Counted from the first letter of the stretch, positions 1-8,502 are shown. The stretch: DNA of 64,000 bases from Gryllotalpicola protaetiae (GCF_003627055.1 NZ_CP032624.1:2170001-2234000), one strand, 5' to 3'. Notes: generated from the letters alone by a model not told the origin. Translations and numbers: made by a program.

Positions 1-502
1 TCGCGAACGCGAGGGCGGCGTTCGCCTGGCGCACCGGAACCGGGTGCTTGGCACCCGGCGCCAGGGTGTAGTCGAGGCTCGCGACGGTGTAGCCGGCGTC
101 CGCGAGCATGATCGCGAAGTCGGCGACGGTCTCCGTCGAGCTCGAGATGAACCCGCCGCCATGAATCCACAAGACGATCGGGCGCGGGCCGGCCTGGTCC
201 TTGGGGGTGTAGAGCACGAGGCTGCCGGGCGGGGCGCCTGCCGCTGGGACTGAGACGGCGGGCCACACCTTCACGGCGGCGCGCCTGGTCGCGAAGTCGG
301 TCGGCGGTGTGACCTCAGGGCCTGCCTCGAAGATGGACTTCACAATGCCTGCGCCCGGTTCCACGTCGACGTGGTACCAGGTGAACCCGACGAGCCCGCC
401 GACCACCAGGGCGGCGGCGACGCGGACCAGTCGCCTGAAGACGGCGTGGCGCCGCCACGGCCCTACGGGCTTCGCGTCGTCGGGTGACCCGGTGTTCGAC
501 AC
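1..502 (-). CDS. Alpha/beta hydrolase, esterase/lipase type (3' end cut by window)
   Basis: The frame stays open for 167 codons from a GTG at 502 to the window edge. The N-terminus is basic, followed by a hydrophobic segment at about residues 25-42, so the protein is probably membrane-anchored with an outward catalytic domain. The core shows IVLWIHGGGF, the HGGG oxyanion-hole motif of hormone-sensitive-lipase-like and BD-FAE esterases, then a typical SLDYTLAPGAKHP strand-turn. The catalytic GxSxG serine should lie beyond the window. The start is 3 bases after the stop of the upstream TetR gene, so the two are probably co-transcribed. Substrate unknown. Confidence 0.8.
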   Translation of the reverse strand, partial: MSNTGSPDDAKPVGPWRRHAVFRRLVRVAAALVVGGLVGFTWYHVDVEPGAGIVKSIFEAGPEVTPPTDFATRRAAVKVWPAVSVPAAGAPPGSLVLYTPKDQAGPRPIVLWIHGGGFISSSTETVADFAIMLADAGYTVASLDYTLAPGAKHPVPVRQANAALAFA

Positions 503-505
503 GTC

Positions 506-1114
506 CTACTTCGCCGCCGCGAGCTCGGTGCGCGGCTGCCAGGCGGGTGAGGAGTCCAGCAGGGTGACGGCGATCGACTTCGCCAGCGCGCCCGGCGCGT
601 AGCTCGCGTGGTCGGGCTCGGAGCCGACGGCGCCGTCGTACAGCAGGACTAGCTGGCGGCCAACGAGCTTCGGGTCAGCGACCGCGGCGTCGCGGGCGAG
701 ACCGTAGAACAGATCGTCGAGCCACGTGCGGAAGGCCTCGTTGCCCAGCTGCTCGACGCTGCCCTCTTCGGATTCGGCTGCGGCCCGCTGGAACGCGCAG
801 CCGTGGTAGTCGGGCTCGGCGAACAGCTCATCGAGCGCGTCGAACACCGCCAGCATCCGATCGGTCGGGTCGACTGCCCGCTCGACGTGCTCTTCGACGC
901 GCCGCGTCCAATTCCCGTGGCGGTTCTCGAGGTACGCCTTCACCAGCTCGTCCTTGCTGCCGAAGATGTAGTACAGCGATCCCTTGGCGACGCCGGCCTT
1001 CTCGATGATCCTGTCGATCCCGACCGTGTGGATGCCCTCGGTGTAGAACAGCTCGTCGGCGGCCTCGAGCAGGCGCGCTCGAGCCTCGCCCTTCTTGGAA
1101 GATGATCTGGCCAC
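506..1114 (-). CDS. TetR/AcrR-family transcriptional regulator
   Basis: A 202-residue one-domain repressor of normal family length. The N-terminal helix-turn-helix spans about residues 9-55 (RARLLEAADELFYTEGIHTV, then AGVAKGSLYYIFGSKDEL, the usual TetR recognition-helix pattern). The rest is a helical ligand-binding domain. It lies directly upstream of the partial esterase and probably controls that operon and itself. On the minus strand a TATGAT -10 box (1126-1121) lies 6 bases before the GTG, so the message is probably leaderless. The 8-bp palindrome GACTAGTC (1129-1136) sits between -35 and -10, a good place for self-repression. Inducer unknown. Confidence 0.88.
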   Translation of the reverse strand: MARSSSKKGEARARLLEAADELFYTEGIHTVGIDRIIEKAGVAKGSLYYIFGSKDELVKAYLENRHGNWTRRVEEHVERAVDPTDRMLAVFDALDELFAEPDYHGCAFQRAAAESEEGSVEQLGNEAFRTWLDDLFYGLARDAAVADPKLVGRQLVLLYDGAVGSEPDHASYAPGALAKSIAVTLLDSSPAWQPRTELAAAK

Positions 1115-1120
1115 GCCGAT

Positions 1121-1149
1121 ATCATAACGACTAGTCAGTACAAAGTCGA
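1121..1149 (-). promoter_or_regulatory. Promoter and operator of the first TetR gene
   Basis: On the minus strand a TCGACT-like -35 and TATGAT -10 are 17 bases apart. The GTG start follows the -10 after only 6 bases. The perfect palindrome GACTAGTC (1129-1136) lies in the spacer. Inferred from spacing and sequence; no transcript data. Confidence 0.5.
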
Positions 1150-1159
1150 GGATTCCCAG

Positions 1160-1774
1160 CTAAGCGGCTGCGATGCGCCCAGCCTGCGGCGTCAGCGCCG
1201 CGATCCGGTCGAGGGCCTGGTCCAGCGCGATCTCGAGCGACTCCGAGCTCTGGGTGACGACCGCGAGCAGCATTCCGCCCTGAGTGGCGGCCAGGAGTCC
1301 GATCGCGAGCTCGTGGGGGGAGGCCGCCTCGACAAGCTCCCCGCGGCGGTGCATCGCCTCGAGGCCCGATTCGACGCGCGCGAGCCAGCCGCCGAATCCG
1401 TCGACGAGCTGCTCGCGGAACTCGGGGTGTCCGGTTCCGAGCTGACCGGCCAGCGAGCCGTAGGCACACCCGCCCATCGCGTCGCCGCCGCGCTGCTGTT
1501 CGACGCGCTCCCGCGCCCACGCGCGCAGCTCGACCATCGAGTCCAGCCTGCCGGCCGGGCCCAGGCGCTGCGATTGGAAGTCGACCACCGCGGCGATCAG
1601 CCCGCGCTTGTCGCCGAAGTAGTGGTACACCTGCGACGCGTTGACGCGCGCGGCCGAGCACACCTGCTCCACGCTCGTCTCAGCCACGCCGTTCTCGAAC
1701 ATGACGCGCGCGGCCGTCTCGATGATGCGCGCACGTGTCGCCGTGCCCTTCGCGGTCTTCTGTCCTGGTTTCAT
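1160..1774 (-). CDS. TetR/AcrR-family transcriptional regulator
   Basis: A 204-residue repressor. The helix-turn-helix is at about residues 12-58 (RARIIETAARVMFENGVAET, then ARVNASQVYHYFGDKRGLI). The ATG follows an AAAGG-type ribosome site. It diverges from the MFS exporter gene across a 160-bp region with four 18-bp operator-like sites (1791-1893), so it most likely represses both itself and the exporter and releases on binding the exported compound. The same site type recurs before the SDR gene at 12.7 kb, so this or a paralogous regulator may act there in trans. Confidence 0.88.
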   Translation of the reverse strand: MKPGQKTAKGTATRARIIETAARVMFENGVAETSVEQVCSAARVNASQVYHYFGDKRGLIAAVVDFQSQRLGPAGRLDSMVELRAWARERVEQQRGGDAMGGCAYGSLAGQLGTGHPEFREQLVDGFGGWLARVESGLEAMHRRGELVEAASPHELAIGLLAATQGGMLLAVVTQSSESLEIALDQALDRIAALTPQAGRIAAA

Positions 1775-1790
1775 CGGCCCTTTCCTTTCT

Positions 1791-1893
1791 TTGGACTAGC
1801 CGTCCCAAAAAAATCCGAATTTGTACTTGCCATTCTAAAAATGTCGGGCTACTGTACAACTCGTTCCAAAAAACTTTAGACCGGATGGTTCAA
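1791..1893. promoter_or_regulatory. Four 18-bp TetR-type operator-like sites
   Basis: Four imperfect inverted repeats of equal length begin at 1791, 1821, 1852 and 1876: TTGGACTAGCCGTCCCAA, TTGTACTTGCCATTCTAA, CTGTACAACTCGTTCCAA and TTAGACCGGATGGTTCAA. All fit TTGNAC-N6-KTYCAA loosely. The first three are 30-31 bp apart, about three DNA turns, so bound dimers would line up on one face. They fill the space between the divergent TetR and MFS genes. Confidence 0.65.
1827..1855 (+). promoter_or_regulatory. Likely promoter of the MFS exporter
   Basis: TTGCCA (1827-1832) and TACTGT (1850-1855) are separated by 17 bases. The second and third operator-like sites overlap the two hexamers, so a bound repressor would block RNA polymerase. 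The match is moderate and other hexamers are possible in this AT-richer stretch. Confidence 0.35.
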
Positions 1894-1934
1894 ACAATCC
1901 ACCCGGATTAGGAATCCTCAAAGGGAAGAACAAA

Positions 1935-3158
1935 ATGACCTCCACCGCAGAGCTCGGACTGACCAGTTCGCTGCCCGTCACCAAGGAGCGCGGCCTGCCC
2001 TGGGCCAAGCTCATCGCGTTGTTCACCGCAGGGCTCATCGGCTTCCTGACCGAGACCCTGCCGGCGGGCATCCTGCCGCAGTTCAGCCAGAGCATGGGCG
2101 TCTCGCCGTCGCTCGCCGGGCAGATCCTGACCGTCTACGCGCTCGGCTCGGCCGTCGCGGCCATCCCGGTCAACCAGCTGCTGGCGAAGTGGCGACGCCG
2201 CGACGTCGTGATCGCCGCGTTGATCACGTTCGCCGTCGCGAACGTCGTCACCGCCCTCTCGACCAACTTCGACCTCACCCTCGTGGCGCGGTTCGTTGCG
2301 GGCGTCGGTGCGGCCGTCGTCTACGCGAACGTCGGCGGATTCGCCGCTCGCATCTCGCCTGCCGGTGCTCAGGCCCGTGCCGTCACGATCGCCCTCGGCG
2401 GCGCACCCGTGGCGCTGACCATCGGTGTCCCGATCGGCACCTTCGTCGCCGAGCACCTCGGCTGGCGCTGGACGTTCTGGGGCGTCGTCGCGATGTCCGT
2501 CGGCCTGATCATCTGGATGCTCGCCACGCTGCCCAACCTCGAGCCGCTCGCCGCAACCGGCGAGAAGCCCTCGGTGAGCCGCACACTGCGCCACCCGGGT
2601 GTCATCACGGTCCTGCTGGTGCTGGCCGGCTGGGTGATCGTGCACAACGAGCTGTACACCTACGTCGCCAACTACCTCATCGGCCTGCACTTCGGACAGG
2701 CGCTGTCGGGGGTCCTGCTGACCTTCGGCCTCGGCTCGCTCGCCTCGGTGCTCGTCGCCGGAGCGCTCATCGACAAGCACCACCGCAAGCTCGTGGTCGC
2801 TGCGATGACACTGTTCCTGCTGACCGCGATCGGCCTGGTCGTCGGGTCCGACTCGGTAGCGGTGATCTACATCGCCGCCGCCCTGTGGGGCCTCGCCTTC
2901 GGCGGCTCGACGTCGCTCTTCATCACGGCCGCCACCCGCGCCGCGGGCCGCGACGCTGACACGGCGATGGCCCTCGTCGTGACGATCTTCAACCTCGGCA
3001 TCGCCGCGGGCGGCGTCGTCGGCGGGGTCGCCCTCGCCGGCGCCGGCTCAGAGGGCCTCGCCGTCATCGGCGTCCTGCTCATGATCCCGACGGTCGTCGC
3101 CACCGTGTTCGCCCGCAAGCACGCCTTCATCCCCTACCGCAAGACGGTCACCGCGTAG
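1935..3158 (+). CDS. MFS efflux transporter, DHA1/AraJ-like
   Basis: A 407-residue transporter with about 12 hydrophobic segments, starting at an ATG after an AAGGGAAG ribosome site. The first helix carries TETLPAGILPQFSQSMGV, a pattern of the DHA1 (AraJ/YdhP) drug or sugar efflux branch. A cytoplasmic basic loop between helices 2 and 3 reads AKWRRRD. It probably exports a small hydrophobic compound in exchange for protons. It diverges from a TetR gene across an operator array, so expression is likely substrate-induced. The MetX-like hydrolase follows 98 bases downstream. Substrate unknown. Confidence 0.85.
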   Translation: MTSTAELGLTSSLPVTKERGLPWAKLIALFTAGLIGFLTETLPAGILPQFSQSMGVSPSLAGQILTVYALGSAVAAIPVNQLLAKWRRRDVVIAALITFAVANVVTALSTNFDLTLVARFVAGVGAAVVYANVGGFAARISPAGAQARAVTIALGGAPVALTIGVPIGTFVAEHLGWRWTFWGVVAMSVGLIIWMLATLPNLEPLAATGEKPSVSRTLRHPGVITVLLVLAGWVIVHNELYTYVANYLIGLHFGQALSGVLLTFGLGSLASVLVAGALIDKHHRKLVVAAMTLFLLTAIGLVVGSDSVAVIYIAAALWGLAFGGSTSLFITAATRAAGRDADTAMALVVTIFNLGIAAGGVVGGVALAGAGSEGLAVIGVLLMIPTVVATVFARKHAFIPYRKTVTA

Positions 3159-3177
3159 CCGTTTCGCGCAACCCTCT

Positions 3178-3204
3178 CCGGCTCGCCCCGATCGGGCGGG
3201 CCGG
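3178..3204. terminator. GC-rich hairpin after the MFS gene
   Basis: Arms of 11 bases (3178-3188 and 3194-3204) pair at 10 of 11 positions around a CGATC loop. No T-tract follows, so it may act as a weak terminator or as an mRNA 3' stabiliser between the MFS and hydrolase genes. Confidence 0.4.
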
Positions 3205-3256
3205 GGCGCGCTCAGTGCCGGGGACCGCCCGGACAACACTCCCAAAAGGAAGAGAA

Positions 3257-4258
3257 ATGACCACCACCAACCCCTATTACACGGAAGCCGTCCACGGGCA
3301 GTTCCAGCTCGCGCAGCTCGGCGAACTCGAGCTCGAGAGCGGCCGGACGTTGCACGGCGTCGAGCTCGCGTACCAGACCCTCGGTGAGCTCAGCCCCGCG
3401 AAGGACAACGCGGTGCTGATCCCGTCATGGTTCTCCGGAACGCACGGCATCATGCGCGACGTATACGTCGGGGCAGGACGCGCCATCGACCCAGCCAAGC
3501 ACTTCGTCATCCTGGTCAACCAGCTCGGCAGCGGCCTTGGATCTTCGCCGCACAACACCGCCGGCGAGTTCCCGCACGTGACGATCGGCGACGACGTCAC
3601 CGCGCAGGAGCGGCTGCTCCGCGAGGTGCTCGGGATCGAGAAGCTGGCGCTGGTGTTCGGTGGCTCGATGGGGGCGATGCAGGCCTACGAGTGGGCGGTG
3701 CGCTTCCCCGAGCGGGTCGAGCGGCTGGCGGTCCTCGCAGGCACGGCCCGAGCGCTGCCCCGCCAGGTCAACTGGACGCGCGTGATGGATGACTCGCTGG
3801 CATCCGACCCCGAGATCGAGTCCGGCAGTCTGGCAAGGCTCTACGCGCTTCAGCTGGTCGGCCGCGAGGTGTGGACGGACGAGCACTGGCGCGACCTCGG
3901 GTTCGGCTCGGGCGACGAGTTCGTCAGCGGGCTGCTCGACGCATCCCTCTCCCCGATGGACGGCCGCAACCTCGCCGCACAGGCATGGAAGTGGCGACAT
4001 GCCGACGCATCCAGGAACGCCGCAGGCGACCTGGCCAGCGCGCTCGGCCGCATCACGTCCAAGACCGTCGCGATGGCGATCTCCAGCGACATGATGTTCC
4101 CGCCGACGGAGGTCGCGCTGCACGCCGCCCTCGTTCCCGACAGCAGGACGGTGGTCATCGACGACGTCTTCGGCCACGCCGGACTGTTCGGCCTCGCGCC
4201 GAGCTACGCAGGCCAGATCGACGCCGCGCTCGAGAGCGTGCTGAGCGCCGGCGCCTGA
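3257..4258 (+). CDS. Alpha/beta hydrolase of the homoserine O-acetyltransferase (MetX)-like family
   Basis: The preferred start is the ATG at 3257, since AAAAGGAAG lies just before it; this gives 333 residues. The fold matches MetX-like acyltransferases: an N-terminal ELAYQTLGEL strand, NQLGSGLGSS, the nucleophile elbow GGSMGAMQAYEW with Ser137, an acid near SSDMMFPP and a catalytic His in DDVFGHAG. True MetX proteins are usually 350-390 residues with a lid and methionine-pathway neighbours. Here the partner is an exporter, so a hydrolase or acyltransferase acting on the exported compound is as likely. I therefore do not name it metX. Confidence 0.75.
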   Translation: MTTTNPYYTEAVHGQFQLAQLGELELESGRTLHGVELAYQTLGELSPAKDNAVLIPSWFSGTHGIMRDVYVGAGRAIDPAKHFVILVNQLGSGLGSSPHNTAGEFPHVTIGDDVTAQERLLREVLGIEKLALVFGGSMGAMQAYEWAVRFPERVERLAVLAGTARALPRQVNWTRVMDDSLASDPEIESGSLARLYALQLVGREVWTDEHWRDLGFGSGDEFVSGLLDASLSPMDGRNLAAQAWKWRHADASRNAAGDLASALGRITSKTVAMAISSDMMFPPTEVALHAALVPDSRTVVIDDVFGHAGLFGLAPSYAGQIDAALESVLSAGA

Positions 4259-4278
4259 TCACGGTCCGCACGGTCGAA

Positions 4279-4320
4279 CGGCCGGCGCCTCCGAGCCCTA
4301 CGCCTTGGAGGCGCCGGCCG
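4279..4320. terminator. Bidirectional terminator between convergent genes
   Basis: A perfect 14-bp stem (4279-4292 paired with 4307-4320) encloses a 14-base loop. It sits between the MetX-like gene and the convergent TetR gene, whose stop codon (4298-4300) lies in the loop. The last TetR codons therefore form one arm. Confidence 0.7.
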
Positions 4321-4927
4321 GCGGATTCCCGGCAAGGAGCGCTCTGAAGAGCTCGGCGAGGCGCATCAGATCCGACTCGAGGTCCACTCCCTCTTCGATC
4401 AGAGAGCGCAGCTGCAGCCCGTCGGCGGCGGCGATGAGGATGCGGCTCACGAACTCGATCGTGTCGCGATCGCCCAGCGCGGCGTCCACGCTCGGCTCGG
4501 CATCCGGTCGGACCGTGAGCATCTGCGCAACGTCGGCCGAGAGGGCGCGGAAGTGCTCGGAGAAGAACTGGTGCGGCGTCCGCGCGGGATCCGAGGCGGT
4601 CGCCGCCATCGCGACATACAGTCGCGACAAGCCGGGCGTCTGCACCTGGAGCCGGACCGCCGCGCGCAGCTTCTCGATCGGATCGCTCGAGGCGAAGGTC
4701 TCGCGATAGGCGCGGTCGCGCTCGACCAGGATCGCGGAGAAGAGTGCCTCCCTCGTGCCGAAGTAGTGGATCAGGCCCTGCTCGCTGAGGCCCACCCGCT
4801 CGGCGATCGCCTTCATCGACGGGCCCTCACCCGCGTGCTCGTCATAGGCGGCCAGCGCCACCCGCAGGATCTCTTCGCGCTTGAGCAGGCCCTTCGCGTA
4901 CGGACCGCGCGCCTCAGACGCCGTCAT
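4298..4927 (-). CDS. TetR/AcrR-family transcriptional regulator
   Basis: A 209-residue regulator. Its helix-turn-helix (about residues 17-62) contains KREEILRVALAAYDEHAGEG and GLSEQGLIHYFGTREAL. The chosen start is the ATG at 4927, 6 bases after a TAGGTT -10 box on the minus strand (4939-4934), which implies a leaderless message; a GTG 6 bases earlier is possible. It diverges from the glucosidase operon with under 50 bp between them. Direct repeats AACCTACTG (4934-4942) and AACCTAGTG (4955-4963), 21 bp apart, overlap both promoters and are candidate binding sites. It probably senses a glycoside or its aglycone. Confidence 0.85.
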   Translation of the reverse strand: MTASEARGPYAKGLLKREEILRVALAAYDEHAGEGPSMKAIAERVGLSEQGLIHYFGTREALFSAILVERDRAYRETFASSDPIEKLRAAVRLQVQTPGLSRLYVAMAATASDPARTPHQFFSEHFRALSADVAQMLTVRPDAEPSVDAALGDRDTIEFVSRILIAAADGLQLRSLIEEGVDLESDLMRLAELFRALLAGNPPAGASKA

Positions 4928-4933
4928 GGTCAC

Positions 4934-4970
4934 AACCTACTGCCCGAACCCCAAAACCTAGTGTTACTCT
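4934..4970. promoter_or_regulatory. Divergent TetR/glucosidase promoter with direct repeats
   Basis: AACCTACTG and AACCTAGTG are spaced by 21 bp (two DNA turns). The first overlaps the minus-strand -10 (TAGGTT). TACTCT at 4965-4970 is a candidate plus-strand -10, 6 bases before the GTG of the glucosidase gene. Operator role is inferred from position. Confidence 0.4.
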
Positions 4971-4976
4971 GCTTTC

Positions 4977-6170
4977 GTGATGGAGCTGTCGACGACGACC
5001 TTCCCGCCCGGATTCCTCTGGGGCACGTCAATCGGCGCGCATCAGACCGAGGGCAACAACACGGCGAGCGACTGGTGGCTGCTCGAGAACTCGCGCGGTT
5101 CTGGCGTGCATGAGCCGTCGGGGGATGCCGTGGACGGCTATCACCGCTGGGCGGAAGACCTCCAGCTCGCCGCCAGGGCGGGGCTGCGCGACTACCGCTT
5201 CGGCATCGAGTGGTCGCGCATCGAGCCGGTCGACGGACGCATCTCGACGGCCAACGTGCAGCACTATGCGCGCATCATCGAGCGCGCCCGTGAGCTCGGT
5301 CTGCGGCCGCTACCCACGCTCCACCACTTCACGCTCCCGCTCTGGTTCTCGCAAGGCGGCGGCTGGCGGCGGTCGGATGCCGTCGAGCGCTTCCTGCGCT
5401 ATGTCGATGCGGTCGCACCGGTCCTCGAGTCCGGGGTCGAACGCGTGGAGACCATCAACGAGCCGAACATCGTCGCGGCCCTCGCGACGGGCGCGTCCGG
5501 CCTCGCGCAGGGGCTCCCGGTACCCGACCGGGCGGTGACAGACGCCATGATCCGCCTGCACGACGCGACCCGCGATCGGCTCCGCGTCAACCACCCCCGG
5601 ATTCTCACCGGCTGGGGGGTCTCCGTACAGGACTACCAGGCGGAGCCGGGCGCTGAGCACGTCCTGCACGCCTACACGTATCCGCGCGACGAGATCTTCC
5701 TCGAAGCGTCTCGGGGTGACGACTGGGTGGGCATTCAGAGCTACACCCGGGGGTGGATCAGGGACGTCGGCGGGCGGCCCCAGGCGTTAATCGACGACGA
5801 CGCGCCCCGTACGCAGTCCGGCTGGGAGAACTACCCTGAGGCGGTCGGCGGTGCGGTGCGACGCGCCGCGCGGGTGATCGGCGGCGTGCCGATCATCGTG
5901 ACCGAGAACGGGATCGCCACGGACGACGACAGCGCGCGCATCGAATACACCCGGCGGGCGCTGCTCAGCCTGCGGCAGGCGATGGATGACGGGGTGGATG
6001 TGCGCGGATACCTGCACTGGAGCCTTCTCGACAACTACGAGTGGGGCGACTGGGGCCCGACCTTCGGGCTCGTGTCGGTCGACCGCGGGACCTTCGACCG
6101 CACGCCGAAGCCGTCCTTGGCGTGGCTCGGCAGCCTGGCCCCCGAGCGAACGTCGGGTCGGGCCGCGTGA
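4977..6170 (+). CDS. Glycoside hydrolase family 1 (beta-glucosidase-like)
   Basis: A 397-residue TIM-barrel retaining glycosidase. The N-terminal FLWGTSIGAHQTEG is the GH1 substrate-binding signature. The acid/base Glu lies in ETINEPN and the nucleophile Glu in IVTENGIA; the C-terminal ...HWSLLDNYEW is also typical. It is shorter than most GH1 enzymes (440-480), mostly from shorter loops. There is no signal peptide, so it acts in the cytoplasm on imported beta-glycosides. The GTG at 4977 is 6 bases after TACTCT, and an ATG follows as codon 2. The downstream SGNH gene overlaps its stop (TGATG), marking an operon with a transporter. Confidence 0.88.
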   Translation: MMELSTTTFPPGFLWGTSIGAHQTEGNNTASDWWLLENSRGSGVHEPSGDAVDGYHRWAEDLQLAARAGLRDYRFGIEWSRIEPVDGRISTANVQHYARIIERARELGLRPLPTLHHFTLPLWFSQGGGWRRSDAVERFLRYVDAVAPVLESGVERVETINEPNIVAALATGASGLAQGLPVPDRAVTDAMIRLHDATRDRLRVNHPRILTGWGVSVQDYQAEPGAEHVLHAYTYPRDEIFLEASRGDDWVGIQSYTRGWIRDVGGRPQALIDDDAPRTQSGWENYPEAVGGAVRRAARVIGGVPIIVTENGIATDDDSARIEYTRRALLSLRQAMDDGVDVRGYLHWSLLDNYEWGDWGPTFGLVSVDRGTFDRTPKPSLAWLGSLAPERTSGRAA

Positions 6171-6970
6171 TGAGCGCCGACGGCTCCCCGTACGTGGCCA
6201 TGGGCAGCTCTTTCGCGGCCGGGCCAGGGATCATGCCGCGCACGCCGCGCAGTCCGCGTGCGGCGGGTCGTTCGGAGCGCAACTATGCGCACCTGCTGGC
6301 CGCGCGCCTCGGCCTGCGGCTGGACGACCGGACCTTCTCAGGCGCGACCGTTGCGCAGATCGCCGGCGTGGCCGTCGGGCAGCGGCGGCCGCCCCAGGTC
6401 GAGGCCGTCGGCGGGGCGACCCGCCTCGTCACGATCACCGCGGGGGGAAACGACCTCGGCTTCCTGCCTCGCCTGACGTTCGCCAGCCTGCCTGCTCCGC
6501 TCCGTCTGCCGCGCTGGCGCCGACGCGTCGCAGAGCTCGGCGATCCGCGCGCGGTCGACGACGCGTTCGACGCTCTCGGGTCCGATCTCGCGGCCCTCTG
6601 CCAGACGATCCGCCGCCGCAGCGACGCCGTGATCGTGCTCACCGACTACCTCACGATCCTGCCTTTCGAGCCCGAAAGGGATGTCGCTCCGATGCCGGTC
6701 GAGATCCGCGACTGGGGGCAGGGGGTCGCCGCGCGGCTGAGCGGGGTGATCGCCGCGGTCGCCGAGTCGGAGGGCGCGATCTTCACCGCGCTCGCCGACG
6801 CCTCGCGCGATCACCACGCGTGGGCCCCGTCGCCGTGGACCTCCAGATTCCATCTCAGCCTGCGCGGGGGAGCGCCGTACCATCCCAACGCAGCCGGCAT
6901 GGAAGCCGCCGCCCGCCTGGTCGAGGCTGCGCTCCAACCCCATCGCGATCGGCTCGGCCTCACGGCCTGA
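6170..6970 (+). CDS. SGNH/GDSL-family hydrolase
   Basis: The ATG at 6170 overlaps the glucosidase stop, giving 266 residues and translational coupling. SGNH blocks are visible: block I MGSSFAAGPG (a GDSL variant with the nucleophile Ser), block III TAGGNDLGF, and block V YHPNAAGMEAA with the catalytic His. No signal peptide is present. Next to a GH1 enzyme and a sugar transporter, a role in removing acyl (for example acetyl) groups from glycosides is plausible, but this is inferred from context. General lipase or esterase activity is the alternative. Confidence 0.8.
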   Translation: MSADGSPYVAMGSSFAAGPGIMPRTPRSPRAAGRSERNYAHLLAARLGLRLDDRTFSGATVAQIAGVAVGQRRPPQVEAVGGATRLVTITAGGNDLGFLPRLTFASLPAPLRLPRWRRRVAELGDPRAVDDAFDALGSDLAALCQTIRRRSDAVIVLTDYLTILPFEPERDVAPMPVEIRDWGQGVAARLSGVIAAVAESEGAIFTALADASRDHHAWAPSPWTSRFHLSLRGGAPYHPNAAGMEAAARLVEAALQPHRDRLGLTA

Positions 6971-7004
6971 CCGCCGCGACGGCACCCAGCGCAAAGGAGC
7001 GCGA

Positions 7005-8255
7005 ATGCAGCAAGCCACGGCCCAACCGGATCCGAACCCGACCCGGGAGCTCTCCCTGCGAGCGAAGGCGGGAGGAGTCGGCTGGCTGATCTTCCTCGCT
7101 CAGCTCGGCTGGTCGATCCCGAACAACGCGGCCACCACCCTGCTCCAGTCGGCATCCGTCAGCATCGCTCCCGGGCACAAGCTGCAGTTCTACGCGCTCC
7201 TCACCACCGTCGGCGCCGTCGCGGCGGTCATCGGGGTCGTCATCGGCGGTGCGCTCTCGGACCGGACGCGGTCGCGCCTCGGCAAGCGGCTGCCGTGGAT
7301 CCTGGGCGCGGGCGCCCTCGCCGCCCTCGGCCTGTTCGCCACGGGGCTGCCGATCCCGCCGATCGCCGTGATCGGCGCCTACTGCGTCTTCCAGGCTGCG
7401 CTGAACGCCACGGTGGCATCCATCAACGCGCTCATTCCGGACTACTTCGCGCCAGCCGTCTTCGGGCGGGTCTCTGCGCTGGGCGGCGCCGGGGTCCTGC
7501 TCGGCACGGTGATCGGGAGTCTCGGCGCAGCCGCCTTCGTCACCGTTCCGCGCGTCGGACTGACGATCGTGCCGTGGACGATCGTCGTGGCGGCGGTAGT
7601 GGTCGCCGCCCTGCTCCCGCGGCGCTCCAGCCGCGACGAACCGCGGGCGGCGACGGGCGCGATCCAGTTCCTGCTCTATCTGCGGCCGCCGAAGGACCGC
7701 CAGTTCTGGTGGGTGTTCGCGGGACGATTCCTGTTCATCCTCGCGCTCTTCATGACCGTCCAGTACCAGTTCTACATCGCGACCGACTACCTCGGGCTCG
7801 GCGCTCAGGCCGCGGGCAACCTGCTCGCGCTGTGCTCCCTGATCCTGGCGCTGAGCGCGGCGGCAGCGACCCTCGTCACGGGCCCGCTCTCCGACCGCTG
7901 GGGGCGGAAGGTGTTCATCATCGCCGCGTCCGCCGCGGTGATCGTGGGGATGATCCCGCTCCTCGTGACCGACAGGCCGTGGGCGCTGCTCGTCGCCTTC
8001 GGCTTCGGCGGTGCGGCATACGGCGCCTACCTGTCCGTCGACGCGGCGCTCACCATCGACGCGCTGCCGACCCGGCGCCACGTCGCCAAGGACCTCGCCG
8101 TGCTCAACGCATCCAACAGCCTGCCCCTGCTCTTCGCCCCTGGGTTGGCCGGGCTCCTCGTCTCCCAGCTCGGCTACCGGGCGAGCTTCACCGCCACCAT
8201 CGTCCTCGCGGCGGCCGCAGCGGTCTGCGTGCTGTTCGTGCGCCGCGTCCGCTGA
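7005..8255 (+). CDS. MFS transporter, probably sugar or glycoside uptake
   Basis: A 416-residue protein with about 12 membrane segments, starting at an ATG after CAAAGGAG. The loop after helix 2 has GALSDRTRSRLGKRLPW, a classic MFS motif A variant as in sugar and GPH-like carriers. A repeat of the motif (GPLSDRWGRKV) begins the second half. It is the third gene of the GH1-SGNH-MFS operon, so it likely imports the substrate cleaved by the glucosidase. Export cannot be excluded from sequence. Confidence 0.8.
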   Translation: MQQATAQPDPNPTRELSLRAKAGGVGWLIFLAQLGWSIPNNAATTLLQSASVSIAPGHKLQFYALLTTVGAVAAVIGVVIGGALSDRTRSRLGKRLPWILGAGALAALGLFATGLPIPPIAVIGAYCVFQAALNATVASINALIPDYFAPAVFGRVSALGGAGVLLGTVIGSLGAAAFVTVPRVGLTIVPWTIVVAAVVVAALLPRRSSRDEPRAATGAIQFLLYLRPPKDRQFWWVFAGRFLFILALFMTVQYQFYIATDYLGLGAQAAGNLLALCSLILALSAAAATLVTGPLSDRWGRKVFIIAASAAVIVGMIPLLVTDRPWALLVAFGFGGAAYGAYLSVDAALTIDALPTRRHVAKDLAVLNASNSLPLLFAPGLAGLLVSQLGYRASFTATIVLAAAAAVCVLFVRRVR

Positions 8256-8359
8256 CCGGGGCCGGACGCCGCAGCGGTGGGCTTGCGCGGTGGCCGCGCG
8301 GCGCGCGGCGGTACCGTTCGCGCATGAGCGGCGGAACCAAAGAGGACCCGTGGTAGCTG

Positions 8360-8491
8360 ATGACGGCGCCGGGCTCTTCGGCATACACGATGTACCGCGA
8401 CGAGTCGGTCGGCCCGCCGCTGCTGGTCTGCCAGGTCGGGTCGACGAAGCTCACCCACGATGCGCGCAACAACAGGGTGCGCGCCGTCTGA
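8360..8491. other. Coding-like stretch, strand and gene uncertain
   Basis: Between the MFS gene and the PfpI gene, both strands look protein-like. The plus strand holds a 43-codon frame from an ATG at 8360 (MTAPGSSAYTMYRDES...) with about 93% GC at third positions. The minus strand has an open frame in phase with the PfpI gene, after its stop, reading LRASWVSFVDPTWQ and later YIVYAEEPGAVISYHGSS. That frame lacks a convincing start or ribosome site. It may be a small gene or the remnant of a broken one. I recognise neither product. Confidence 0.25.
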
Positions 8492-8502
8492 GGCGCGGGA
8501 GC

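Noticed and set aside
3257-4258. Naming the hydrolase metX
   Set aside because: The fold agrees, but length, neighbours and TetR/exporter context do not support a methionine-pathway role.
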